Notes under the pieces: model-generated
The model's input: the letters and a program-made list of their open reading frames with translations, nothing else
Told to the model about the DNA's origin: nothing
Databases searched by the model: none
Shown here: positions 25,035-32,099 of the stretch, piece after piece
How positions within the stretch are numbered: the first letter of the stretch is position 1
Layout: each line of letters begins with the position of its first letter
Made by a program: the position numbers and the translations under genes
NCBI RefSeq assembly: GCF_035492835.1
Contig: NZ_DATJIY010000187.1
Coordinates: 1 to 32,099 of the forward strand
DNA from: Dinghuibacter sp035492835
GTDB taxonomy: Bacteria; Bacteroidota; Bacteroidia; Chitinophagales; Chitinophagaceae
Reading direction: 5' to 3'
DNA: 32,099 bases

Positions 25035-28000
25035 TTACAAGCTGTTATAAAGCCAGACCCGCATCAGGGACAGCAACTGGTCGATGTCCACGGGTTTGGT
25101 GATATAGTCCGACGCCCCCGCGTCGATGCATTTTTCCCGGTCTTCTTTCATGGCTTTGGCGGTGAGAGCGATGATGGGCAGTTTTTCCCAAGCCCGGTTG
25201 TCGCGGATACGTCGCATGGCCTCGTATCCGTCCATTTCGGGCATCATGATATCCATCAGCACGATCTGTACGCCGGGGTTGGCCGTCAACTTGTCCAGGC
25301 CCTCTTTACCGTCGCCCGCAACGACGACCTCCAGGCCGTGCGCCTGGAGCGTGGCAGAAAGGGCAAAGACGTTCCGCATGTCGTCGTCGACGAGCAGGAC
25401 CTTTTTCCCCCTCAGCACGTCATCCGTGTCCTGGTTGTTCCAGGAGGCGCTGGCGGCCTGACCGGTCTTCTCTTCTATCTTGTGGAGGAAGAGCGCGACC
25501 TCGTCCAGCAGGCGTTCGTTCGACCGGCCGCTTTTCAGCACGATCGTATCCGTAAAGCGCCTGATCCGCATTTCCTCGTCCCGGTCGAGGTCCTTGCTGG
25601 TATGCACGATGACCTTGGTCGTCCCCGGCAGACCCGCCTGCTGGAAGTGCTCCAGCAGGTTGAACCCGCTCATGTCCGGAAGGGTCAGGTCCAGGATGAT
25701 ACAATCATAGACGTCCTCGCTGACGCGTTTGATCGCCTGGGCGCCGGTCCCCGCGGTCACCAACACGATGTCCCGTTCTTTTTCCCGGAGGATGCGGTCC
25801 AGGTATTGTTGCTGGATGGTATCGTCTTCCACGATCAGCACCTTTTTAATGGACGGGTTGCGGTGCAGGGCGATGGCGCTGAAAACGCCGTCCAGGTCGC
25901 CTTTGCCAAGGGGCTTGTGGACGAAGTTGATGGCCCCGAGCTCGAGACCTTTTTCCCGGTTGTCATTCCCCGAAACGACGTGTACCGGTATGCCGCGCGT
26001 ATCGGGGTCCGCCTTCAGCCGTCGGAGCACCGTCCATCCGTCCACGACGGGGAGCTGGATGTCCAGCAGCATGGCGACCGGCCTGTAGGTCTTCGCATAG
26101 TGGAGGGCTGCATCGCCCCGGGTGGCGAGCACTACTTCGTATCCCCGCGAACGGGCGAAGTCTTCCAGTATCGACCCAAACACGGCGTCGTCTTCGACGA
26201 TCAACAACACCCTCCCCGAGCGGAGCAGCGTTTCGTGGTTGGCGGGGCGTTCGCCGTGGAAGGGCTCGGCGGGCACGTAGGCCGCGGGCGCCTGTTCGAT
26301 CGTGTTTTCCAGCGGAGCCGTATGGACGATCGGCATATAAAGGGTAAAGGTGCTGCCTTCTCCCTCGGTGCTCTCCAACCTGATCTCGCCGCCCAGCATG
26401 GCGGCCAGCTGGCGGCTGATCGATAGCCCGAGACCCGTGCCTCCGTATTTCCGGTTGGTGGAGCCGTCCGCCTGCCGGAACGCTTCGAAGATGACCTCCT
26501 GTTTGTTGCGGGCGATACCGATGCCGTTGTCGGTGACCTGGAACGCCAGGATCTGGCCGGAGGCCATGAGCTGTTCATTCTTGATCGACAGCGTGCGCGG
26601 ATTGACGGCGGTCACCTGGAGTTTTACCCTTCCGCCTTCATGCGTGAATTTAAAGGCGTTGGACAAAAGGTTGCGCAGGATTTGCTCCAGCCGGTCCTTG
26701 TCGGTATAGAGTTCTTTCGGGCAAGCCGGATCGACCTGGCTGGTGAATTGGATTTTGCCCGCTTCGGCGACTTCGCGGAACATGGATGTGAGGTCCGAAC
26801 GGACCTGGGCTACCGGAACCGGGTTGATGGAAACGGTCGTCCGCCCGGCCTCGATCTTGGAAAGATCCAGCACGTCGTTGATCAGGGTCAGCAGGTCCTG
26901 GCCCGATTTGTAGACGACATTGGCGTATTCGACCTGTTTGTCGGTGAGGTTGGCGTCCTTATTTTCGGAGAGCAGCTTGGCCAGGATCAGGATGCTGTTC
27001 AACGGTGTACGGAGCTCGTGGCTCATGTTGGCCAGGAACTCGGATTTGTAACGGCTGTTCCGTTCCACCTCCTCCGCCTTGTTCATGATCTCGAGCCGGG
27101 CCATTTCGAGCGCGTCCACGTTTTCGCGGAGCTGCTGCGCCTTTTCTTCCAATTGGAGGTTAGCCTGCATCAGCTCTTCTTGTTGTACGCGCAATTCCTC
27201 CTCCGAGCTCTGGAGCTGCTCGGACTGACGAACGAGCTCTTCGTTATTGGCCTGGAGCTCTTCCTGTTGAAGCTGGAGTTCTTCGGCTTGTTTTTGCAGC
27301 TGGTCGTTGAGCACGTTCATCCGGTGACGCGAATGCGCCATCTGCACCGCTACGCCGATGTCCTTGGAAACAAACCGGAGATAATCCAGGCGCCGGCCTT
27401 CGATCGGCCCGGCGCTCCCCAGCTCCAGTATGCTCACCACGCCGTCTTCGTGGTCCACCGGCCATACCAATACATTCCGCGGGCGCATTTCCCCCAGGCC
27501 CGAGCGGATATAAAAGTAGGATTCGGGTACGTCGGTGACGGATAACGGCCGGTTCTCAAAGGCGGCCTGTCCCACCAGCCCTTCTTTGAAAGCAAAGGAC
27601 GGAGCCGGCCCTTCGGGCAGGGGATAGGCAAACGAACCCGATATTTCCAGCTTGCCCGAAGACTCGTTTATGGTATAAAGGGCGCCAATCTGGGCGCCTA
27701 CCCGGTTACAGACTTCCGCGATGACCTGTTGGGAAAGCTCCGACATGCTCAGGTCGCCCCTCACCTGGGCGGTCAGGTCCGAGGCGCCCGTCAGGATCCA
27801 GTTACGGCGTTCGTTTTCCGCCGAGACCCTTTCCAGGGATTCATTGGTTTGCTGGAGCGATTCCCGGGCCTGCTCCCGTTCGTTGAATGTCCGGGTAATG
27901 TACCACAGCAGGACGAGCACCACGATCAGGGTGATGAAGGTACCGCCATAGTCCGCGATGGTCGTGGCGAGCTTGCTCCGCTCCATGTCCGCATTCCGTC

Positions 28001-28508
28001 TTACCAGCAGGCTCCTCTCTTCCTTCCGCATGTCGTCCAGGAGGCTGTTGACCACATCCGTCAGCGAACGGGTTGCGCTCATGTCCGTTTGATTGACCAC
28101 GTCCTGGGTCGTACCTCGCTGACGGATCTGGTTCTTCCGGCGGGAATCCTGCATTCGCTGGGCAATGAGCCCGCGGACCTTTTCTGCCCGGGCCGTTTGT
28201 TCCGGGTTGTCCTGGGTCTGGGTGGCAAAATGGTCCAGCAGGTATTCGATGCGTTGGGAACTTTCGTTGAACACCGCCAGGTAACGGTCGTCCCCGGAAA
28301 GGACGTACGCCCGGGAATTGCTTTCGGCGGCGGTGACGGCCCGGTCTAGGTCGTCGATCGTATTGAGGACTTCGTAGGTGTGATTCACCCAGTTGGCGTT
28401 GTCGTCGTATTTCTGGATGGTGAGGTAAGAAGAAACGCCGATGAACAGGATGAGGATGATAGATAAAGAAAACCCGAAAAGCGTTTTGTTAGCAGGCAAA
28501 AACTTCAT
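25035..28508 (-). CDS. Large membrane hybrid histidine kinase (CHASE3-GAF-HisKA-HATPase-REC-REC-REC)
   Basis: A 1157-residue protein. Transmembrane helices at about 10-30 and 190-206 flank a periplasmic helical domain that fits CHASE3. A GAF-like domain (about 238-395) is followed by a long glutamine/glutamate-rich coiled coil (about 396-485). HisKA has H497 in FLANMSHELRTPLNS; the HATPase has N box LLSNAFKFT, G1 DNGIGIA and G2 GGTGLGLS. Three receivers follow, with phospho-acceptors D816 (LLDIQLP), D940 (ILDLTLP) and D1086 (LMDIMMP). It is the first gene of the operon; a likely promoter is at 28531-28559. The stimulus is unknown. The three receivers allow competing or stepwise phosphoryl transfer, and the second lacks the usual region after the conserved lysine seen in the first and third. 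Confidence 0.9.
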   Translation of the reverse strand: MKFLPANKTLFGFSLSIILILFIGVSSYLTIQKYDDNANWVNHTYEVLNTIDDLDRAVTAAESNSRAYVLSGDDRYLAVFNESSQRIEYLLDHFATQTQDNPEQTARAEKVRGLIAQRMQDSRRKNQIRQRGTTQDVVNQTDMSATRSLTDVVNSLLDDMRKEERSLLVRRNADMERSKLATTIADYGGTFITLIVVLVLLWYITRTFNEREQARESLQQTNESLERVSAENERRNWILTGASDLTAQVRGDLSMSELSQQVIAEVCNRVGAQIGALYTINESSGKLEISGSFAYPLPEGPAPSFAFKEGLVGQAAFENRPLSVTDVPESYFYIRSGLGEMRPRNVLVWPVDHEDGVVSILELGSAGPIEGRRLDYLRFVSKDIGVAVQMAHSRHRMNVLNDQLQKQAEELQLQQEELQANNEELVRQSEQLQSSEEELRVQQEELMQANLQLEEKAQQLRENVDALEMARLEIMNKAEEVERNSRYKSEFLANMSHELRTPLNSILILAKLLSENKDANLTDKQVEYANVVYKSGQDLLTLINDVLDLSKIEAGRTTVSINPVPVAQVRSDLTSMFREVAEAGKIQFTSQVDPACPKELYTDKDRLEQILRNLLSNAFKFTHEGGRVKLQVTAVNPRTLSIKNEQLMASGQILAFQVTDNGIGIARNKQEVIFEAFRQADGSTNRKYGGTGLGLSISRQLAAMLGGEIRLESTEGEGSTFTLYMPIVHTAPLENTIEQAPAAYVPAEPFHGERPANHETLLRSGRVLLIVEDDAVFGSILEDFARSRGYEVVLATRGDAALHYAKTYRPVAMLLDIQLPVVDGWTVLRRLKADPDTRGIPVHVVSGNDNREKGLELGAINFVHKPLGKGDLDGVFSAIALHRNPSIKKVLIVEDDTIQQQYLDRILREKERDIVLVTAGTGAQAIKRVSEDVYDCIILDLTLPDMSGFNLLEHFQQAGLPGTTKVIVHTSKDLDRDEEMRIRRFTDTIVLKSGRSNERLLDEVALFLHKIEEKTGQAASASWNNQDTDDVLRGKKVLLVDDDMRNVFALSATLQAHGLEVVVAGDGKEGLDKLTANPGVQIVLMDIMMPEMDGYEAMRRIRDNRAWEKLPIIALTAKAMKEDREKCIDAGASDYITKPVDIDQLLSLMRVWLYNSL

Positions 28509-28539
28509 GAGGTTTGTGCGGTTAAGGGGTTAAAGTTAG

Positions 28540-28547
28540 TACTTTTG
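28540..28547 (+). promoter_or_regulatory. Candidate -7 element just before the small CxxC protein gene
   Basis: TACTTTTG matches TAnnTTTG exactly and ends four bases before ATG 28552. If used, the transcript would have essentially no leader. A TTTG lies 23 bases upstream (28513-28516). Confidence 0.4.
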
Positions 28548-28559
28548 CCATATGGCAAA
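28544..28559. repeat. 16-bp perfect palindrome across a start codon (possible operator)
   Basis: TTTGCCATATGGCAAA is a perfect inverted repeat with no spacer. It includes ATG 28552, part of the plus-strand -7 element and the minus-strand -33 TTTG. A perfect 16-bp palindrome has about an even chance of occurring once in a window of this size, so only its position makes it notable. Confidence 0.5.
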
Positions 28560-28788
28560 TACGTCCACATCCAGGAAAATACGGGCATTGGCGCTCGTCC
28601 TCTGCCTCGGACTGGCGACGCCCAGCGTGAAGGCCCAGTGCTCCATCTGCACGCGGACGGCCCAGCAGTTGGGCGACAAACCGGCCAGGTCGCTCAATGC
28701 GGCCATACTTTACCTGATGGCCATGCCCCTGGGCATCATGGGTTTTCTCGGGTACCGCTGGTGGAAGAATGAACATGCAAATCACTGA
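28552..28788 (+). CDS. Small exported membrane protein with CxxC motif
   Basis: A 78-residue protein with an N-terminal signal or membrane segment (about 10-28), a short Cys-containing part after KAQ (CSICTRTAQQLG), and a second hydrophobic helix (about 49-65, AAILYLMAMPLGIMGFLGY) ending in a basic, charged tail (RWWKNEHANH). The CSIC motif could bind a metal or be redox active; I know no function. The last 20 bases overlap the start of the next glycosyltransferase, so the two are probably translated from one message. Confidence 0.7.
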   Translation: MANTSTSRKIRALALVLCLGLATPSVKAQCSICTRTAQQLGDKPARSLNAAILYLMAMPLGIMGFLGYRWWKNEHANH

Positions 28789-29674
28789 GCTTATACGCCC
28801 GAGGCGGGTCGATCCCCCGACCGGCGCCGTGCTTTCCCTCCTCATCCCCTCCTGGAATAACCTGGAATACCTCCGTTTATGCATCGACAGCATACGCCGG
28901 CATTCCGTCGTCCCGCTGCAGATCATCGTGCACGTCAACGATGGACGCGACGGTACGCTGGAATGGGTTAAGTCTCAGCCGGATATCGACTATACACATA
29001 GCGTTGAAAACATCGGGGTCTGCTACGCGCTCAATCACGCCCGGTCGTTGGCCCGGGGCGAATACATCGTGTACATCAACGACGATATGTATGTATGCCC
29101 GGGTTGGGACACCGCGCTAATGGACGAGGTCCGCGCCATCGGCCATCCCTGGTTCTTTTTGTCGTCGACCATGATCGAACCTCGCGCGACCGGCAATCCC
29201 GCGGTGATCGTCCAGGACTTCGGCTCCACGGTGGCGGAGTTCCGGGAGGCTTCTTTGCTGGCCGGGTATGAATCCCTGCCGCAAAACGACTGGATGGGCG
29301 CCACCTGGCCTCCGAATATCGTCCACAAGGACGTATGGGACCTGGTAGGCGGCTACAGCGTCGAGTTCTCCCCCGGCTTGTACTCCGACCCCGATTTTTC
29401 GATGAAGCTTTGGACCATGGGCGTCCGCCTGTACAAGGGTGTGGCGAAAAGCCGGGTCTATCATTTTATGAGCAAGTCGCTCGGCCGGGTGGCGCTCAAT
29501 GAGGGGGACAAAACCTTCGTGCGGAAATGGGGAATCACCTCCGGGTTCCTGACCCGCCGGATGCTCAGGCGGGGTCAGCCGTTCACCGGGGCCGCCACGG
29601 ACGTCCTTGCCGGCGGCGGGCACCGGCTCAAGATGACTTGGAAGCGCGTGCGGGCCTCCTTTGGGAAATTATGA
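28769..29674 (+). CDS. Family 2 glycosyltransferase
   Basis: A 301-residue GT-A enzyme. The core is typical: LSLLIPSWNNLEYLRLCIDS, VHVNDGRDGT, NIGVCYALNHARSLARGEY, and the metal-binding YINDDMYVCPGW. A C-terminal segment (PDFSMKLWTMGVRLYKGV) is also common in this group. No membrane segment was seen. It probably adds a sugar to a surface glycan or lipid, with the acceptor unknown. ATG 28769 and ATG 28775 are both possible; the former is used here because it lies inside the upstream gene and gives coupling. It converges with the WaaE-like gene. Confidence 0.85.
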   Translation: MNMQITELIRPRRVDPPTGAVLSLLIPSWNNLEYLRLCIDSIRRHSVVPLQIIVHVNDGRDGTLEWVKSQPDIDYTHSVENIGVCYALNHARSLARGEYIVYINDDMYVCPGWDTALMDEVRAIGHPWFFLSSTMIEPRATGNPAVIVQDFGSTVAEFREASLLAGYESLPQNDWMGATWPPNIVHKDVWDLVGGYSVEFSPGLYSDPDFSMKLWTMGVRLYKGVAKSRVYHFMSKSLGRVALNEGDKTFVRKWGITSGFLTRRMLRRGQPFTGAATDVLAGGGHRLKMTWKRVRASFGKL

Positions 29675-29679
29675 CACCT

Positions 29680-29699
29680 GGGGCCCTTGGGCGGGCCTC
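29680..29699. terminator. GC-rich hairpin between convergent glycosyltransferase genes
   Basis: GGGGCCC and GGGCCTC can pair as a 7-bp stem with one G-T wobble around a 6-base loop. It lies in the gap between the two facing stops and touches the minus-strand stop codon. No T tract follows on either side, so termination is uncertain. Confidence 0.3.
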
Positions 29700-30453
29700 A
29701 TACCGGTATCCTCTTCTGTAACGCGTACAGCTTATAGTATTTCATAAAGGTCAGGTGCGCCACATTGGCGGCGATGACCAGTCCCAGGAAGCCGTCCAGG
29801 AAGCCGGCCCTGAGTATATACCCCTGGAAAAAGGCCCAGAAAGGGTTCAGCAGCATTTTTGTCCAGCTTGATTTTTTGCCTTTCGCAAAATAGGCTTCTG
29901 CGCTCAGCGTACTGAACTTGTTGTTTTGCGAGACGTGCTCGTCCAGCCGGTCGTAGGAGTAGTGCAGGATGTCGCCCTTCAAGTGACCCGTAGTTCCTGC
30001 GATCTCAACTTTTTCATGGATCTTTTCGCCTGTCCACCGGGCTTTCCGTTTATCGAAGAGTCTTAATTTCCGGTCGGGGTACCAGCTGCCGTGGCGGATG
30101 AAGCGGCCGCAATAGCTTGTACAGCGGTTCATAGTGTAACCGTCCGCTATTGCGTTGTTCTTTACTTCCGTTATGGAGGCTACCAGCCTCTCGTCTATCG
30201 CCTCGTCGGCGTCAAGGCTGAGGACCAGCGGATGCGTCGCCAGGTCCAGGGCGGCGTTTTTTTGTTCGGTGTACCCGGCAAAGGGTTGTTCATACACGAC
30301 CGCTCCCTTTTCACTGGCGATAGCCGTCGTCCGGTCCTGTGAGTGGGAATCCAGTATGACCACTTCATCCGCGACCGCCTGTACCGAATCGATACATCTT
30401 CCTATATTGCGTTCTTCGTTATAGGTGATGATCACCACCGACAATTTCAGCAT
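29698..30453 (-). CDS. WaaE/KdtX-like family 2 glycosyltransferase
   Basis: A 251-residue protein. LKLSVVIITYNEERNIGRCI opens the nucleotide-sugar binding fold; DEVVILDSHSQDRT, LVLSLDADEAID and PDRKLRLFDKRKARW follow, the last a segment shared with lipopolysaccharide core beta-glycosyltransferases of the WaaE type. The hydrophobic C-terminal part (AFFQGYILRAGFLDGFLGLV) may attach it to the inner membrane face. The frame is open up to 30582 but the extension has no family similarity and runs across the divergent promoter region, so ATG 30453 is preferred. A TATCTTGG element (30460-30467, minus strand) lies close before it. Role in surface polysaccharide or lipid A core synthesis is inferred. 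Confidence 0.85.
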   Translation of the reverse strand: MLKLSVVIITYNEERNIGRCIDSVQAVADEVVILDSHSQDRTTAIASEKGAVVYEQPFAGYTEQKNAALDLATHPLVLSLDADEAIDERLVASITEVKNNAIADGYTMNRCTSYCGRFIRHGSWYPDRKLRLFDKRKARWTGEKIHEKVEIAGTTGHLKGDILHYSYDRLDEHVSQNNKFSTLSAEAYFAKGKKSSWTKMLLNPFWAFFQGYILRAGFLDGFLGLVIAANVAHLTFMKYYKLYALQKRIPV

Positions 30454-30488
30454 ACCCGGCCAAGATAGGGTTTTCTCGAAAAAAAGTA

Positions 30489-30496
30489 CAACTTTG
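30489..30496 (+). promoter_or_regulatory. Candidate -7 element for the LON-coaX-lptC unit
   Basis: CAACTTTG matches TAnnTTTG except at the first base and ends four bases before ATG 30501. No clear -33 element is seen. Confidence 0.3.
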
Positions 30497-30500
30497 TGAC

Positions 30501-31136
30501 ATGACGAATTTTGTTCCCATATTTCCATTATCCATCGTCGTTTTCCCTGGTGAGCAATTGAACCTCCACATATTCGAGCCACGTTACAAGCAGCTGGTTA
30601 ACGAATGTTTTGAAGAGCGAAAGCGATTCGGTATTCCCACCGTCATTACGGACAAGGTGTCGGAGTTCGGGACGACCGTCATGGTAAAGGACATCGTCAA
30701 GGTCTACGATTCGGGCGAAATGGACATCACCGCCGAAGGCGATTCCGTCTTCCGGATGCTGGAGCTGGTAAAAGACATCCCCGACAAGCTCTACAGCGGG
30801 GCTATCGTCAACTACCAGGAAAACCAGTTTGACGGCAACCGTCAGCTGATGCAGGCGTTGGTCCGCAGCATCCGCGAGCTACACGACCTGCTGAAGGTGC
30901 AAAAGAAATTCACCAAGGAGGACCTCCACCTCGTCACCTACGACATCGCGCACCACGTCGGTTTTTCGCTCGAAGAGGAATACGAGTTCCTCCAGCTGCC
31001 CCGGGAAATCCAGCGGCAGGAATACATAAAGCGTCATCTTGGTAAAGTGTTGCCGCTGCTGGCGGAGATGGAGGCGCTCAAGGATAAGATCAAGCTCAAT
31101 GGGCATTTTAAGCAGTTGCCCGGATTCAATTTCTAA
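30501..31136 (+). CDS. LON substrate-binding domain protein
   Basis: A 211-residue protein that matches the N-terminal substrate-recognition domain of Lon protease but has no ATPase or protease part. The family start is clear: FVPIFPLSIVVFPGEQLNLH, then IFEPRYKQLVNE; the second half is a helical bundle (REIQRQEYIKRHLGKVLPLL). Such stand-alone proteins are widespread; the role is unknown, perhaps in binding unfolded or modified proteins. The gene is followed after three bases by coaX, so they share a transcript. Confidence 0.85.
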   Translation: MTNFVPIFPLSIVVFPGEQLNLHIFEPRYKQLVNECFEERKRFGIPTVITDKVSEFGTTVMVKDIVKVYDSGEMDITAEGDSVFRMLELVKDIPDKLYSGAIVNYQENQFDGNRQLMQALVRSIRELHDLLKVQKKFTKEDLHLVTYDIAHHVGFSLEEEYEFLQLPREIQRQEYIKRHLGKVLPLLAEMEALKDKIKLNGHFKQLPGFNF

Positions 31137-31139
31137 GTT

Positions 31140-31868
31140 ATGCGTACCGTCCTTTGTCTGGATTTCGGCAATACCCGCCAAAAATGCGGCGTCTTTATCG
31201 ACGGCAAGCTCCACGCCACCCGGGTGCTGGCGGACGACCAGCCGGCTTCGGTGCTCCCTTTATTGGACGAGTTCAGGCCGGAAGGTTCGGTGCTGGCGTC
31301 GGTGATCCACCACCCTGCCGGGCTTGAGGTCCTCCTCCGCGAACGCACCCGCTTTCACCTGGTCAACCACCAGAGCCGCATGCCCCTGAAGCTGCCCGTC
31401 GGCAAACCGGAGACCATCGGAGCCGACCGGTTGGCGATGATGGTAGGCGCGCTTACCCGTTTCCCCGACGTACATATCCTGGCCATAGCCCTCGGGTCCG
31501 CGATCGTCTGCAACTTTATCGACAAGTATGCCGAGTTCCTGGGCGGCAGCATTTCGCCAGGGATGGAAATGCGGTTTAAATCCCTCCACCAGTTCACCGC
31601 CAGGCTCCCGCTGATAGAAGCCGACTGGAACTACCCGCTGATCGGCATGGATACCCGCACCAATATCCTCAGCGGCGTGCTGCTCGGCATGGCCAAGGAG
31701 GTGGACGGCGTCATCGCGGCGTACCGCGAACGCTACGAAGGCCTGGAGGTTGTCCTGACGGGCGGAGACACTACGTTCTTTTCCAGCCACCTGCGCGAGC
31801 GCGTGCACATTGACCCCGACCTGATCTTTAACGGACTTTATACCCTGGGTCTCTGGAATAACCCCTAA
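31140..31868 (+). CDS. coaX: Type III pantothenate kinase
   Basis: A 242-residue protein of the acetate/sugar kinase/Hsp70 fold. DFGNTRQK near the N terminus is the phosphate-1 motif; ETIGADRLAMM and GGSISPG are the pantothenate-pocket and dimer segments of CoaX. The family phosphorylates pantothenate, the first step of coenzyme A synthesis. In the third motif, where most members have D-x-G-T-A-x-T-x-D, this protein reads ALGSAIVCN: both aspartates are replaced. It is still most likely the CoaX of the organism because of gene order (before lptC), but activity may depend on other residues or be reduced. Ten bases separate it from the lptC-like gene. Confidence 0.85.
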   Translation: MRTVLCLDFGNTRQKCGVFIDGKLHATRVLADDQPASVLPLLDEFRPEGSVLASVIHHPAGLEVLLRERTRFHLVNHQSRMPLKLPVGKPETIGADRLAMMVGALTRFPDVHILAIALGSAIVCNFIDKYAEFLGGSISPGMEMRFKSLHQFTARLPLIEADWNYPLIGMDTRTNILSGVLLGMAKEVDGVIAAYRERYEGLEVVLTGGDTTFFSSHLRERVHIDPDLIFNGLYTLGLWNNP

Positions 31869-31878
31869 TTTCGCGCCG

Positions 31879-32099
31879 ATGCCGGGTCCGCTGAGCAAAT
31901 GGATGTCGATTTTCCTGGCGGCCGCCTGGCTGCTCGCCACTGCCTGCGAGAACGACATGCAAAAGGTCGCCGCCCTCGGCCGCCGCAGCAACGCTCCCGA
32001 AGAAGGGCATGGGATCGACGCCTACCTCAGCCAGTCCGGCCACATGAAGGCCCGCCTGCTGGCGCCCTTTATGCTCCGCTACGCGGCGCCCGACACCCC
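31879..32099 (+). CDS. lptC: LptC-like lipoprotein, 3' end outside window
   Basis: The first 73 residues are visible. A signal/membrane segment (KWMSIFLAAAWLLATAC) ends at a lipobox-like ATAC, followed by ENDMQKVAALG, then a segment GHMKARLLAPFMLRY. That MKARL-x-AP motif is typical of the LptC fold, the periplasmic link that hands lipopolysaccharide from the inner-membrane transporter to LptA. Position after coaX agrees with a common Bacteroidota order. The start ATG 31879 gives the shortest signal segment that fits. The rest of the gene is not in the window. Confidence 0.75.
   Translation, partial: MPGPLSKWMSIFLAAAWLLATACENDMQKVAALGRRSNAPEEGHGIDAYLSQSGHMKARLLAPFMLRYAAPDT

Larger units (their letters stand above)
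28531..28559 (-). promoter_or_regulatory. Candidate promoter of the hybrid kinase/CheR/CheB operon
   Basis: The minus strand reads TTTG (28556-28559), 17 bases, then TAACTTTA (28531-28538). This is close to the Bacteroidota TTTG-N17-23-TAnnTTTG pattern with one mismatch in the -7 part. It would start transcription about 20 bases before ATG 28508. Its -33 part lies within the start of the divergent small gene. Confidence 0.45.

Noticed and set aside
24948..26426. Long open frame of 492 codons on the plus strand
   Set aside because: It lies fully antisense to the receiver and kinase domains of the large hybrid kinase, and its translation is low-complexity with no recognisable fold. GC-rich coding DNA gives such shadows.
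30454..30582. N-terminal extension of the WaaE-like glycosyltransferase
   Set aside because: It overlaps the divergent LON-domain gene and its promoter, and shows no similarity to the family; ATG 30453 starts the fold directly.

Overview
The window looks like a chromosomal segment of a GC-rich member of the Bacteroidota, most likely a Chitinophagaceae-type soil bacterium. The reasons are a SusC-like TonB-dependent receptor with STN and carboxypeptidase-regulatory N-terminal domains, two DUF4249 lipoproteins, a secreted MG2-type protein, an ECF sigma factor with a hydrophobic tail, start sites preceded by TAnnTTTG-type -7 elements rather than Shine-Dalgarno sequences, and a coaX-lptC gene pair. 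The genus assignment is inference.

Layout. 1-1462: a visibly AT-richer stretch holding a decayed AbiE-type (type IV) toxin-antitoxin pair. The antitoxin is frameshifted; the toxin has two in-frame stops and an internal deletion. 1541-3856 (-): secreted GH78-like alpha-L-rhamnosidase. 4071-5333 (+): ankyrin-repeat protein. 5320-7061 (-): three-gene unit of VOC protein, P-loop NTPase/kinase and a stand-alone MEDS sensory-domain protein. 7224-7958 (+): family 2 glycosyltransferase. 7976-9163 (-): Omp85/D15-type outer-membrane barrel.

9277-18716 (+): the most striking unit, six genes joined stop-to-start. They are a secreted protein of unknown function, a TonB-dependent receptor, two tandem DUF4249 lipoproteins, a large secreted MG2/plug-like protein and an orphan NtrY-like membrane histidine kinase. 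Every junction overlaps or abuts, which suggests co-translation of an envelope uptake or sensing apparatus with its own kinase.

18726-20615 (-): flavin reductase-like protein and fumarylacetoacetate hydrolase-family enzyme, divergent from a fatty acid hydroxylase-like membrane protein (20689-21297, +). 21290-21889 (-): ECF sigma factor. 21976-28508 (-): a translationally coupled signalling operon of a 1157-residue hybrid kinase with three receiver domains, CheR, CheB and a REC-HisKA-HATPase-REC hybrid. No cheA, cheW, receptor or flagellar gene is present, so this is probably a non-chemotaxis phosphorelay.

28552-30453: small membrane protein with a CxxC motif plus a glycosyltransferase (+), converging on a WaaE-like glycosyltransferase (-). 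30501 to the end (+): LON-domain protein, type III pantothenate kinase (coaX) with substitutions at its usual catalytic aspartate motif, and the start of an LptC-like lipoprotein that runs off the window. I saw no tRNA, rRNA, CRISPR array or insertion sequence. No gene-free stretch exceeds about 220 bases.
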